DNA of 64,000 nucleotides, from NCBI GenBank assembly GCA_963714415.1, contig CAVQOL010000001.1:124001-188000 (forward strand), given 5' to 3'. A program made the translations under genes and the position numbers. The notes below the pieces were generated by a model. The model made no database searches and was not told the DNA's origin. It worked only from the letters and a program-made list of their open reading frames with translations. Below, piece after piece: positions 16,340 to 25,149 of the stretch (within the stretch, counting starts at the first letter, position 1; each line of letters begins with the position of its first letter). Origin of the DNA: JAGXRK01 sp963714415. Its GTDB lineage: Bacteria; Bacteroidota; Ignavibacteria; Ignavibacteriales; Ignavibacteriaceae.

Positions 16340-18630
16340 TTATCTTAACAAAATCATTTTCTTAACATCTATAAAATTACCTGCCCTGAGAATATAGAAA
16401 TAAACACCGCTGGATAATTCACCTGCAGTGGATGAAGCATCAAAAATAAACTCATAATTCCCTGCCGATTGTTCTGCATTAACTAATGCTGCGACTTCAC
16501 TGCCTAAAACGTCATACAATTTCAAAGTAACTAAGCTGGCAGCCGACAGCTTATAACCGATAACCGTTAATGGATTAAACGGATTTGGATAATTCTGACT
16601 CAACACAAAATCTGTTGAAAAACCAATATCTATTTCAATAACTTTAGAATACTCAAAACTTCCATCGTTATCTATCTGCTTCAATCTGTAACTATATTTG
16701 CCTGAGTTGATTTCACTATCTGTAAAAATATATTCTTTTGGTGAATTAGAAGTACCGTAACCGTTCACAAAACCAATATTCTCCCAGGACAGATTTCTCA
16801 CTCCGTTCGAAATGACAGCTCGCTGAACCTCGAACCCGTAATTATTAACTTCCGTTTCCGTCCTCCAACTTAGAATAACATCAGAGCCGACAACTTCTGC
16901 AGCAAACAATGAAAGCTCTACGGGAAGTGGAACAGGCGAACCGAGTCCGTCAAATGTATCTATCGCATATCCAATCCATTCTGTAGCCGGATCGAAAACA
17001 TCGGAAGGATTTGTATCTCCTGTTGTAACGGTTGCTTTTCTTCTGATTGTATTATCGGCAGTTGAAGCCAGACCAGTTCCCCATTCTGTTCCCGGATCAA
17101 ATCCAACCTGCCCGATTACATCAATAAAAGTAGAACCTTTCATAAGCGCTACTGCATCATCACCATTAAAATTTATATTGCCGCTGGTTTGATCAGCAAC
17201 GCTTAAGATTGCTGCACTCGCAGAACCATTAGCTATAACAAAAACATCCCCGCTTTGTAAAGTGCCTGTTAGTGAAAGTAGAGCTAGACGCAGTACTGTC
17301 TTCCATTAGAATAGATATTGATTTTATATCCAGAGGCTCCCAGATCTATTGCTGAAACAGTGCCGTTATAAATTTCAATTGCTTTATTGTAGGAACTTCC
17401 TTCCACATATTCGCTGATAACCAGATCAGTAAAAACCGTACTACCTGATAAAACAGTATTTGTACGCGGTACATCACCGTTTATTTTATAATTTCTTAAT
17501 GACGCATCTCCGTTATAAGAATACATAGTAAAGTAATAAGTATTCGAAGTATCTAATCCTGAAAAAGTATATATATCCGGCTGAGCATAACCAATATTCA
17601 CAACTGCAACACCGTTGGAAAGATCAGTATCATCAGCATAAACTTCGCCGTCAATGGGAATGAAATAATTATCACGGTTGTATGCAAGCAGCAAATATCC
17701 GGTTGGTAACGTACCCGAAACAGCATCATTCCAGTTTACAGTTACACCGTTGGAAATTTTATTGCAATTGAAATTAGTTACATAATTCGTAGGTTCAGCC
17801 GCATAAGTCGGGCTGTACTTTGTAAGATCATAAAATTTTATGTAGTTCACATATTCCGGATGATCAACAAACGGATTTCTATTATTCTGTGCCGCAGAAT
17901 TCTGGATATAATCATTTCTCTCAACTTCCCATCTGTCCGGCGGATCCTGCCGGTGCCATTGTAAAAGCTTTTGAACGGATTGAGAATCAACACTAATTGC
18001 AGGAAGCTTTGTAAGATTCAGCCAATTGAAAGTCCAGCTATTTCCGCTGATACCATCATATCTGAGACTCATATAAAGCAAAGCTCTGGCGGCATCGCCT
18101 TTACTGCCGTTGCGAGGTTCATAAACAAGTCTTCCGTATGCATCAGTGCCGCGCTTGCCTTCAAGAAAAGTATAATTGGCAGTAACAACATTATCTAAAG
18201 GAAGATTTCCCCTTATGGAATTTGCATAATTCTGATGAGTAGGAAATAAATGATGCTGATCAGCATATTCATATGTATCTTCTGAACCGTTAGTCGGCAT
18301 CCAACTGTAAGCCCAGACGTGTTCACGACTCATTTCGGTAGTTGGAGTCCATTGAAAAGGCGGTGTATAAACCTGGATAAAGCCCGAGTAAAAACAATCC
18401 ACTGCGCGCTGACCGCCGGTTGTATCACGCGATTCAAAATAAGTTATCATCGTTTCATCATACAGATTATAGGGAACTATTGTATAACCAGTGCGAATCA
18501 GTGTTTTAAGATCGGTGATGAACGTAGAACTTTCCGGATTTATAGAATCATAATAATTGCCGGGCTGTGCATTAAGATTTATATTATAAAAAAATAAAAC
18601 AGGAAACAGATATAATAAAATTCTTTTCAT
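16340..18630 (-). CDS. Secreted endonuclease I with FN3, lamin-tail and T9SS sorting domains (frameshifted)
   Basis: Extracellular nuclease of about 760 residues. From the ATG at 18630 it has a signal peptide (MKRILLYLFPVLFFYNINLNAQ). An Endonuclease I (PF04231-type, His-Me finger) domain follows with SREHVWAYSWMP and ADQHHLFPTHQNYANSIRGN. Next come a fibronectin-III-like domain (around TNYVTNFNCNKISNGVTVNW), a lamin-tail domain (LVISEYVEGSSYNKAIEIYN) and the T9SS C-terminal domain (QNYPNPFNPLTVIGYKL to VKKMILLR). The frame breaks near 17284-17310 inside the lamin-tail domain; two small indels there restore YSNG...LTGTLQSGDVFVIANG. The sorting domain is a more divergent version than in the plus-strand genes. 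It is probably used to scavenge environmental DNA. Confidence 0.85.
16791..16817 (-). repeat. In-frame palindromic repeat end, copy 1 (VISNGVRNLSW type)
   Basis: Read on the coding strand, it starts TGTCATTTCGAACGGAGTGA and ends GAAATCT. It encodes AVISNGVRNLSW between FEVQR and ENIGFVNG. It is the same element as at 27717 and 30430, and the inverse of those at 21156 and 24496. Confidence 0.8.
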
Positions 18631-19096
18631 TCTAATTATCGGAATAATCTGGAATTGATTAATACTCAAACAATCCTTTATAAAATTTGCATAATGATTT
18701 TAAACGCGGGGCTAAAATAAAGAAATTAACTGCAAAAAATCAGGATAGAACACACAGACAAAAGTTGGCTGAAGAAAGTAATTTTGAAGCTGCCCGATTG
18801 CTAAGCCACGATTATAAACGGCTAAGCAGAGTTTTTTATCATAATTTTACTTCAATGTATTGTTATTCGCTCGTGACAACCGGGAAAATAAAATTATGCC
18901 AAAAATCCCGCTTATTGACAACCTTTTTTCCGGCTTAACAAAAATTTATTATATAAACTACTTGAGTGTGATAAACCAATCACTTATTTTACTTTTAAAA
19001 TAATTAACGATACCGAACAATCGCCGGTTTAGATACTAAAACTATCCCTGCGAGTTTTAATTAAAATATTTATAAAATTTTCTCTGTGAGGGGATT
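18631..19096. other. Divergent intergenic region with a shared leader
   Basis: This is the 466-base gap between the divergent endonuclease I and FN3/T9SS genes. No convincing gene is seen; the 83-codon plus-strand frame at 18687-18938 has no coding character I can support. CTTATTGACAA at 18911 could be a -35-like element. It recurs at 28640 ahead of another T9SS gene. The best feature is the 40-base leader at 18934-18973. Confidence 0.5.
18934..18973 (+). promoter_or_regulatory. Conserved 40-base leader, copy 1
   Basis: A stretch ending AAACTACTTGAGTGTGATA matches 21947-21986 at 36 of 40 positions. Both lie 120-150 bases upstream of the start codon of a T9SS-secreted protein. It could be a promoter with an operator, or simply duplicated flanking DNA. 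No experimental motif is recognised. Confidence 0.45.
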
Positions 19097-21622
19097 ATGA
19101 AAAAATTTGGGTTACTATTTTCTTTTCTTTTTTTAACCACACAATTGGCGTGGGGGCAGAGTTTACTAGTTGATGATTTTACGGGACTTTAAGTACAAAT
19201 TTAACAGCTAATGGCTGCGGTAGCTCATAGTGATGCTGGAACTGACGTCAATGACTATTGCCAGCCCAGGATTGACTTATCCGGGATTTTGTCTTCCGGT
19301 ACAGGGAACGCAACTTCAGCCTCGGGAAATGGTGAGGATGTAAACAAAGCTTTTACATCACTATCTTCAGGTAGTGTGTACTATTCATTCATGGTGAATG
19401 CAAATCCGACCACGACAACAGGTGATTATAGTGTTCATTTTTGCCAAAGTTCAGGTTCAAGTGCTGCTGGTTTTTTCGGAAGATTCTTTATCCAAAAGGA
19501 TGCAACTACTAACTTGCGTTTTGGATTGTCTAAAGCATTAGCAACTGCTTCAGCATCATTTACTGGTTATTCTTATGCTATGAATACTACTTATTTAATA
19601 GTTGTCAAATACACTTTTAATACTGGGACAACAACAGACGATGGGGTTTATATGTGGGTTAATCCGACACCCGGCACTACTGAACCAACGCCAACCATTT
19701 CGATTCCAACAGAAGCTAGTAATGATGCAACAGGTTTAGCTGCTATTGCTATAAGACAGTGGAATGCAGGTACACTTGCCCGTTTTGATGGCATACGTGT
19801 TGGAACGACTTGGGCTAGTGTAACGCCACCAGCAGGGACCTCAGTAATATTAGTTACCCCAAATTCCCTTTCGGATTTCAATTATATTGTAGGTGCCGGT
19901 CCATCAACATCACAAAGCTATGCCTTAAGCGGAAGTGATTTAACAGGATACCCTGACAATATTACTGTAACTGGCTCAACTAATTATGACGTATCAACCG
20001 ATAATTCAACATTTGGTTCAAGTGTTAATGTGCCGTATTCAAGCGCTACATTAACCTCAACACCAATTTATGTAAGATTAAAAGCAGGTTTAATTGTAGG
20101 AACTTACAACGGTGAAACCATTTCAAACGCAGGTGGTGGAGCAACAACACAAAATGTAACTTGTAGTGGTGAAGTCTATAACGTTGAACCAACAAACCAT
20201 GTAACTGGTTTTGCTGCAGCTTTAGGAACTCCATCGCATAGTGCAATTGAAGTTACCTGGACAGATGCAAGTTCGGAAACAGTTCCAGATGGTTATTTAG
20301 TAAAAGGCAGCGATGTTGGTTATGGAAGTATTACCGCTCCCGCAGACGGAACACCAGAAGTTAATGGCACTTTAGTAAGAAATGTTACTCAAGGAACTGG
20401 CTCATATACATTTATAGGCTTAAGTGCTAGTACAACATATTACTTTAAAATTTATCCATACACCAATTCCGGAACTGGAATTGATTATAAAACTGATGGC
20501 ACTGTCCCCCAGGATGATGTTACTACCGATGATGCACCACATTACCAAACCTGGATAAATGAACTTCATTATGAAGACTCTGTAGCTGATATTGAATGAC
20601 ATTTGTAGAATAATTATTCCAAATCGCTTTACCTACATCGGAGGAATTAGCTAAGTTATCTGTCGAGTTATATAATGGTAAACTGGGGGCGCGAGTTATG
20701 ACACATAGTATATTTAGGGACTTAGTACTCAGGGAGATATTGACGCTATAAATGGGTTCACGTTATTTTTATTTAATTATCACGGGATCGCCTGTCAAGT
20801 GGCAATGTAACTTGGTTCTCCGGATGGATGATGCATTCGGCTATCGGAAACTTAATTATGTGTTATTAGCTATGAAGGTACTTTTACAGGTGATCGGTGG
20901 CATAACCGGTGGTGATTCTTTCAACCGACGTTGGGGTTCTGAAGATGGCATTGCGGATGGTACGTCAATCGGTCAACTGGCACAGGCACTCGTATAGATA
21001 GTATTAGTTGGGCATTACTGACTCGCAAATCCCAGGATCAGCTAAAGCTTCACCAGCACTCCCCGTAGAACTCTCATCTTTCTCAGCTTCGGTTATTGGT
21101 TCTGCTGTTAAGTTAAGCTGGAGAACGGAAACGGAGGTTAATAATTATGGGTTTGAGATTCTTCGCTCCGCTCAGAATGACAATGATTGGACAAAATTAG
21201 GATTTGTTGAGGGTTATGGTAATTCTAATTCGCCTAAAGATTATTCTTTTACTGATGCTTCTGTAGTTTCAGGAACTTATTCTTATCGCTTAAAACAAAT
21301 TGACATTGACGGAACTTTCAGTTATTCTAAAACAATTGAAGTTGATCTTGGTGCTCCTAAAAAATATGAGCTTGCTCAGAACTTCCCTAATCCGTTTAAT
21401 CCTAATACTGCAATAAAGTTTACTTTACCTGAAACAGGAAATGTAAAACTAACTGTTTATAATATGCTCGGACAGGAAATTGCAACTCTTGTAAACGGAG
21501 TTAAAGAAGCAGGCACACATATCATCAACTTTAACGCAGAAGAATTGAACAGCGGAGTTTATATTTATCGCATTGAGTCCAATGGATTTAATGAAGTAAG
21601 GAAGATGACTTTAATCAAGTAA
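19097..21622 (+). CDS. T9SS-secreted FN3/lamin-tail-type protein (multiple frameshifts)
   Basis: The ATG at 19097 begins a signal peptide, MKKFGLLFSFLFLTTQLAWG. The frame shifts at about 19190 and 19215, then is clean from 19211 to 20595. That stretch encodes a concanavalin-like surface domain (AAVAHSDAGTDVNDYCQPRI onward), a beta-sandwich (VTPNSLSDFNYIVGAGPSTS) and an FN3-like domain (NHVTGFAAALGTPSHSAIEV). The next segment, 20596-21040, is heavily broken, with lamin-tail-like pieces such as SYEGTFTG and TGTRIDSI. The C-terminal cassette is clean from 21055 (LPVELSSFSASVIGS) to MTLIK. The intact protein would have about 840 residues. Ligand unknown. Confidence 0.7.
21156..21182 (+). repeat. 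In-frame palindromic repeat end, copy 2 (ILRSAQNDN type)
   Basis: It starts AGATTCTTCGCTCCGCTCAG and ends AATGACA. It encodes the peptide EILRSAQNDN between NNYGF and DWTKLGFVEG. Its reverse complement resembles the VISNEVRNLSW-type copies, so this is the same repeat in the opposite orientation. Confidence 0.85.
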
Positions 21623-21679
21623 AAAGATAAAAGTCAAAAGATAAAAGATAAGTCCGCCTGGGGCGGACAAAAGTTAAGA

Positions 21680-21708
21680 GATCCCCTTCGCAAGGAGGGG
21701 ATTTTTTT
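21680..21708 (+). terminator. Rho-independent terminator, 3' cassette copy 1
   Basis: ATCCCC and GGGGAT arms with a TTCGCAAGGA loop are followed by seven T. The same structure ends the genes at 23033, 24962, 28182 and 30897. Confidence 0.85.
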
Positions 21709-21717
21709 GAAGGAAGT

Positions 21718-21843
21718 GGTTGTCTCAAAAGTCCGAATTTCCCTGTCATTCCCGTGAAAACGGGAATCCAAAATCCATAAAACAAAATGGATTCCCACTT
21801 TCGTGGGAATGACAAATGAGTAAAATTTACTTTTGAGACAGCC
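21718..21843 (+). mobile_element. MITE-like element with nested inverted repeats, copy 1
   Basis: The 126-bp element has terminal inverted repeats GGTTGTCTCAAAAGT and ACTTTTGAGACAGCC (14 of 15 match). Inside is a second inverted repeat, TGTCATTCCCGTGAAAACGG to TTTCGTGGGAATGACA. It has no coding capacity. The copy at 28280-28424 is nearly identical but for a 19-base insertion. No transposase with matching ends is in the window. Confidence 0.75.
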
Positions 21844-21946
21844 TCTTTGCACTGAAATTTTCACAACACTAATTACAGGCAGTCACGGAATGGGAGTCTG
21901 TCCGAACACTGTCATTTCCACCCTGACACAACGTCGGGGAAGAAAT

Positions 21947-21986
21947 CTTAATAAAAAATTATTATCCAAACTACTTGAGTGTGATA
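21947..21986 (+). promoter_or_regulatory. Conserved 40-base leader, copy 2
   Basis: It matches 18934-18973 at 36 of 40 bases, including an exact AAACTACTTGAGTGTGATA. It lies 145 bases before the next start codon. Confidence 0.45.
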
Positions 21987-22130
21987 TATCAATAATTTAA
22001 TTTATTGCTAGTGATATACTTTCGTATTGATTATTGGTACGTTAAGAATTATTTACTGCAATCAGAGGCATAAGTTGTTTTATTTTAATTGCCAATTAAC
22101 TATCTCAAAAACATTATTTGTGATGGATAT

Positions 22131-23033
22131 ATGAAAAAATATATTTTGATGATTATTTGTTGTATGGTTTACAGCATTTCAATTTGGGGACAGACGACAC
22201 CAAATACTTTTAATTTTCCTGACGATACAATAACCAATCCTCGGGCAATAGGTGAATTGGTAATTAATGAAATGCTTACCGATCCGGGACCCTTAGATGG
22301 AGATGCAAATGGTGATGGAACAATAAGTAGTTCTGAAGATGAGTTTGTTGAAATAATAAACGGCGAATTAAATGCGATCGATATGTCTAATTACTCATTA
22401 TCTGATGCAACAAGCGTAAGACATATATTCCCTCCGGGAACAATCCTACCCTCTCTTCAATCTATTGTGGTCTTTGGTGGTGGAACGCCAACCGGAATAC
22501 CGGGCATTGTTCAGGTTGCATCAACAGGACAACTTTCATTAAATAATTTAGGTGATGAAGTAATTTTAAAGGATAATTTGGGAACGTTGATTGCATATTA
22601 TAGTTACAACCAGGGAGGCGATCGAGATCAATCGTTGGCCTTGGAACCAGATATTACAGGCACTTTCAAGTTACATACCGAAATTTTATCGAATCCCGTT
22701 CCTCATTCGCCGGGAAGATATAATACTACAGACATTCCTGTCCCTGTAGAACATTTATCTTCACCCCCTAAAAAATATGAGCTTGCTCAGAACTTTCCTA
22801 ATCCATTTAATCCTAATACTGCTATAAGGTTCTCTCTACCCGAAACAGGAAATGTAAAACTAACTGTTTATAATATGCTTGGGCAGGAAATTGCTACTCT
22901 TGTAAACGGAGTTGAAGAAGCAGGCACTCACATCATCAATTTTAACGCAGAAGAATTAAACAGCGGAGTTTATATTTATCGCATTGAGTCCAATGGATTT
23001 AATGAAGTAAGGAAGATGACGCTGATCAAGTAA
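22131..23033 (+). CDS. T9SS-secreted lamin-tail-domain protein
   Basis: Protein of 300 residues. A signal peptide (MKKYILMIICCMVYSISIWG) is followed by a lamin-tail-type domain: GELVINEMLTDPGPLDGDAN, a calcium-binding-like DANGDGTISSSEDEF loop, then FVEIINGELNAIDMSNYSLS. The T9SS C-terminal domain follows (KKYELAQNFPNPFNPNTAIR to MTLIK). I chose the ATG at 22131 because the signal peptide begins there. It lacks the ~90-residue domain that precedes the sorting signal in its neighbours. A PVEHLSSPPKKYEL scar suggests deletion between PVELSS and APKKYEL. Probably surface-attached; function unknown. Confidence 0.85.
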   Translation: MKKYILMIICCMVYSISIWGQTTPNTFNFPDDTITNPRAIGELVINEMLTDPGPLDGDANGDGTISSSEDEFVEIINGELNAIDMSNYSLSDATSVRHIFPPGTILPSLQSIVVFGGGTPTGIPGIVQVASTGQLSLNNLGDEVILKDNLGTLIAYYSYNQGGDRDQSLALEPDITGTFKLHTEILSNPVPHSPGRYNTTDIPVPVEHLSSPPKKYELAQNFPNPFNPNTAIRFSLPETGNVKLTVYNMLGQEIATLVNGVEEAGTHIINFNAEELNSGVYIYRIESNGFNEVRKMTLIK

Positions 23034-23090
23034 AAAGATAAAAGTCAAAAGATAAAAGATAAGTCCGCTTGGGGCGGACAAAAGTTAAGA

Positions 23091-23119
23091 GATCCCCTTC
23101 GCAAGGAGGGGATTTTTTT
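23091..23119 (+). terminator. Rho-independent terminator, 3' cassette copy 2
   Basis: GATCCCCTTCGCAAGGAGGG, continuing into GATTTTTTT, is identical to copy 1. Confidence 0.85.
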
Positions 23120-23270
23120 GAAGTGGAGTCAACCTTAAGGTGGCCTCCACTTTTCTCGGTCTTATTCCGTCCCACAAAGAAATTTTCACAACACTAATTA
23201 CGAAGCAGTCACGGAATGGTCAGTGACAACCCCGATAATACCGTTAAAAAACCTGGTGCTGATGAGAGAA

Positions 23271-23382
23271 CTCACCCTAAATCCCTCTCTTAAAAAGAGA
23301 GGGACTTTTAAAGACATTCACCCCTTCTCTTGTTAACCTGCCTGCCGGCAAAGGCAGGGAGAAGGGGACGGGGGATGAGTTC
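23271..23382 (+). repeat. CT-rich inverted repeat, copy D
   Basis: It starts CTCACCCTAAATCCCTCTCT and ends GGGGACGGGGGATGAGTTC, matching copies A and B. In place of the short ACCAA loop it has a 22-base palindromic insertion at 23337-23358. Confidence 0.8.
23337..23358. repeat. Mini-palindrome (copy 2)
   Basis: It begins CCTGCCTGCCGGC and ends AAAGGCAGG. It sits exactly at the loop of the second hairpin of repeat copy D, where copies A and B have only ACCAA. Confidence 0.75.
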
Positions 23383-23462
23383 TATAAAACATTTTCACAA
23401 TCATTAATATTAGGCAAAGCAATTTAATTCTCACTAACTTGCCTTTCAATTTTTGGTTTATT

Positions 23463-24962
23463 ATGAAGTTATACTTAAAAATCGTTTTCTTCTCTTTAGT
23501 TTTATTAGCTGGTTCATTTGCACAGCAGAACCATACACTAATGACATACAATCTGCTTAATTATCCAGGCACTGATACAACAACCCGAAATCCATATTTT
23601 AGAACTGTAATTGCTTCTTCTCAACCAGATATTCTTGTAGCCCAGGAAGTAACTTCACAATCAGGTGTAAATGGTTTTTTAAATAATGTCCTTAATATTG
23701 CATCTTCGGGTTACGCAGCAGGGTTATTTATTGACGGACTGGATACTGATAACGCTATCTTCTACAAAACAAATCTTTTCACTTTTTTAAGTAATATTCC
23801 AGTTAAAACAGCCTTAAGGGATATTAGTGAATTTCGATTAAAACATAATGATACTGGCGATACACTGATTATTTATTCTGTTCATTTAAAGGCTTCGAGT
23901 ACCACTGAAGATGAATTAAAGCGTGCCGCTGAAGTTGATAGCTTAAGGAAAAGAACTAGTACTCTTCATTCTGGTTCTTATTTTGTTATTGTTGGTGATT
24001 TCAATATTTACCGTTCTTCAGAATCAGCATTCCAAAAACTTCTCAACCAATCAAACACAGGTTATGTAGTTGATCCTTTAAATTTAATTGGTACCTGGAA
24101 CAACGTTGCTTTTGCTGTTTATCATACTCAATCTCCCCGAACTCGCCAATTCGGAGGTGGTGCAACTGGTGGGATGGATGATAGATTTGATATGATTCTA
24201 CCTTCGCAAAGTGTTTATAATTCTGGCGGTATTAGTTTAGTACCGGGCTCTATTCTTGCATATGGAAACGATGGATTACATTATAATGATTCAATCAATA
24301 GACCCGTTAACAACGCAGTTGGACAAATAATTGCCAATGCTCTTCATTATGCATCCGATCACTTGCCTTTAATAGCATCCTTTATATTTGAAGCACCACT
24401 CCCTGTCGAACTCACGTCATTCTCTGCTTCTGTTATTGGTTCTACTGTTCAGTTAAACTGGAGAACGGCAACTGAAGTGAATAATTACGGGTTTGAGATT
24501 CTTCGCTCCGCTCAGAATGACAATGAATGGACTAAGTTAGGATTTGTTGAAGGTTATGGAACTTCTAATTCTCCTAAAGATTATTCTTTTACTGATGCTT
24601 CTGTAGTTTCAGGAACTTATTCATACAGATTAAAACAAATTGACAATAACGGTTCATTCAGCTATTCTAAAATAATTGAAGTTAATCTTGGTGCTCCTAA
24701 GAAATATGAGCTTGCACAGAACTTCCCTAATCCATTTAATCCCAATACAGCAATAAAGTTTACTTTGCCGGTAACAGGAAATGTAAAACTAACTGTTTAT
24801 AATATGCTCGGACAGAAAATTGCAACTCTTGTAAACGGAGTTAAAGAAGCAGGTACACATATTATCAACTTTAACGCAGAAGGATTAAACAGCGGAGTTT
24901 ATATTTATCGCCTTGAGTGCAATGGATTTAATGAAGTAAGGAAGATGACTTTAATCAAGTAA
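23463..24962 (+). CDS. T9SS-secreted endonuclease/exonuclease/phosphatase-family protein
   Basis: Protein of 499 residues. A signal peptide (MKLYLKIVFFSLVLLAGSFA) is followed by an EEP (DNase I-like) domain of about 310 residues with the expected catalytic blocks: MTYNLLNY, LVAQEV, YSVHLKAS, VGDFNIY and ASDHLPLIASF. After LPVELTSF comes the ~90-residue domain and then the T9SS C-terminal domain ending MTLIK. The ATG at 23463 is chosen because it begins the signal peptide. It likely acts outside the cell on nucleic acid or a phosphoester, and it is the second secreted nuclease in this cluster. The frame is clean. Confidence 0.88.
   Translation: MKLYLKIVFFSLVLLAGSFAQQNHTLMTYNLLNYPGTDTTTRNPYFRTVIASSQPDILVAQEVTSQSGVNGFLNNVLNIASSGYAAGLFIDGLDTDNAIFYKTNLFTFLSNIPVKTALRDISEFRLKHNDTGDTLIIYSVHLKASSTTEDELKRAAEVDSLRKRTSTLHSGSYFVIVGDFNIYRSSESAFQKLLNQSNTGYVVDPLNLIGTWNNVAFAVYHTQSPRTRQFGGGATGGMDDRFDMILPSQSVYNSGGISLVPGSILAYGNDGLHYNDSINRPVNNAVGQIIANALHYASDHLPLIASFIFEAPLPVELTSFSASVIGSTVQLNWRTATEVNNYGFEILRSAQNDNEWTKLGFVEGYGTSNSPKDYSFTDASVVSGTYSYRLKQIDNNGSFSYSKIIEVNLGAPKKYELAQNFPNPFNPNTAIKFTLPVTGNVKLTVYNMLGQKIATLVNGVKEAGTHIINFNAEGLNSGVYIYRLECNGFNEVRKMTLIK
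24496..24522 (+). repeat. In-frame palindromic repeat end, copy 3 (ILRSAQNDN type)
   Basis: It is identical to the copy at 21156-21182, encoding EILRSAQNDN between NNYGF and EWTKLGFVEG. Confidence 0.85.
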
Positions 24963-25017
24963 AAAGATAAAATTCAAAAGATAAAAGATAAGTCGGCTGG
25001 GGCGGACAAAAGTTAAG

Positions 25018-25047
25018 AGATCCCCTTCATCCGGAGGGGATTTTTTA
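25018..25047 (+). terminator. Rho-independent terminator, 3' cassette copy 3
   Basis: The CCCCTTCATCCGGAGGGG stem is followed by six T. The loop differs from copies 1 and 2 while the outer stem is kept. Confidence 0.8.
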
Positions 25048-25149
25048 TTTTAAATTTCTTTATTCAAAACAGATATTTTCTTATTTTTATATAAAGAAAT
25101 AACTCGTTGGAGGGAAAGTATCATTCAAATAAAATAAAGGAGCGTTATA

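Larger units (their letters stand above)
21623..22130. other. Intergenic region: terminator, MITE-like element, shared leader
   Basis: This 508-base gap has no gene. In order it holds a GTCCGCC-tgg-GGCGGAC hairpin at 21651-21667, a terminator at 21680, a 126-bp MITE-like element at 21718-21843, a spacer at 21854-21892 that is nearly repeated at 23179-23219 (GAAATTTTCACAACACTAAT onward), and the leader motif at 21947-21986. Confidence 0.7.
23034..23462. other. Intergenic region rich in repeats
   Basis: This 429-base gap has no gene. It holds the cassette terminator (23091-23119), a second hairpin AAGTGGAG/CTCCACTT followed by T at 23121-23154, the spacer repeat 23179-23219 shared with 21854-21892, and a CT-rich inverted repeat at 23271-23382 carrying an inserted mini-palindrome. 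Confidence 0.7.

Noticed and set aside
18687..18938. 83-codon plus-strand frame in the gap before the FN3/T9SS gene
   Set aside because: No ribosome binding site, no recognisable motif, and unusual composition; it lies in a divergent promoter region.
23333..23551. 72-codon minus-strand frame over the CT-rich repeat and the EEP gene start
   Set aside because: It reads through a repeat and the signal peptide of a clear plus-strand gene.
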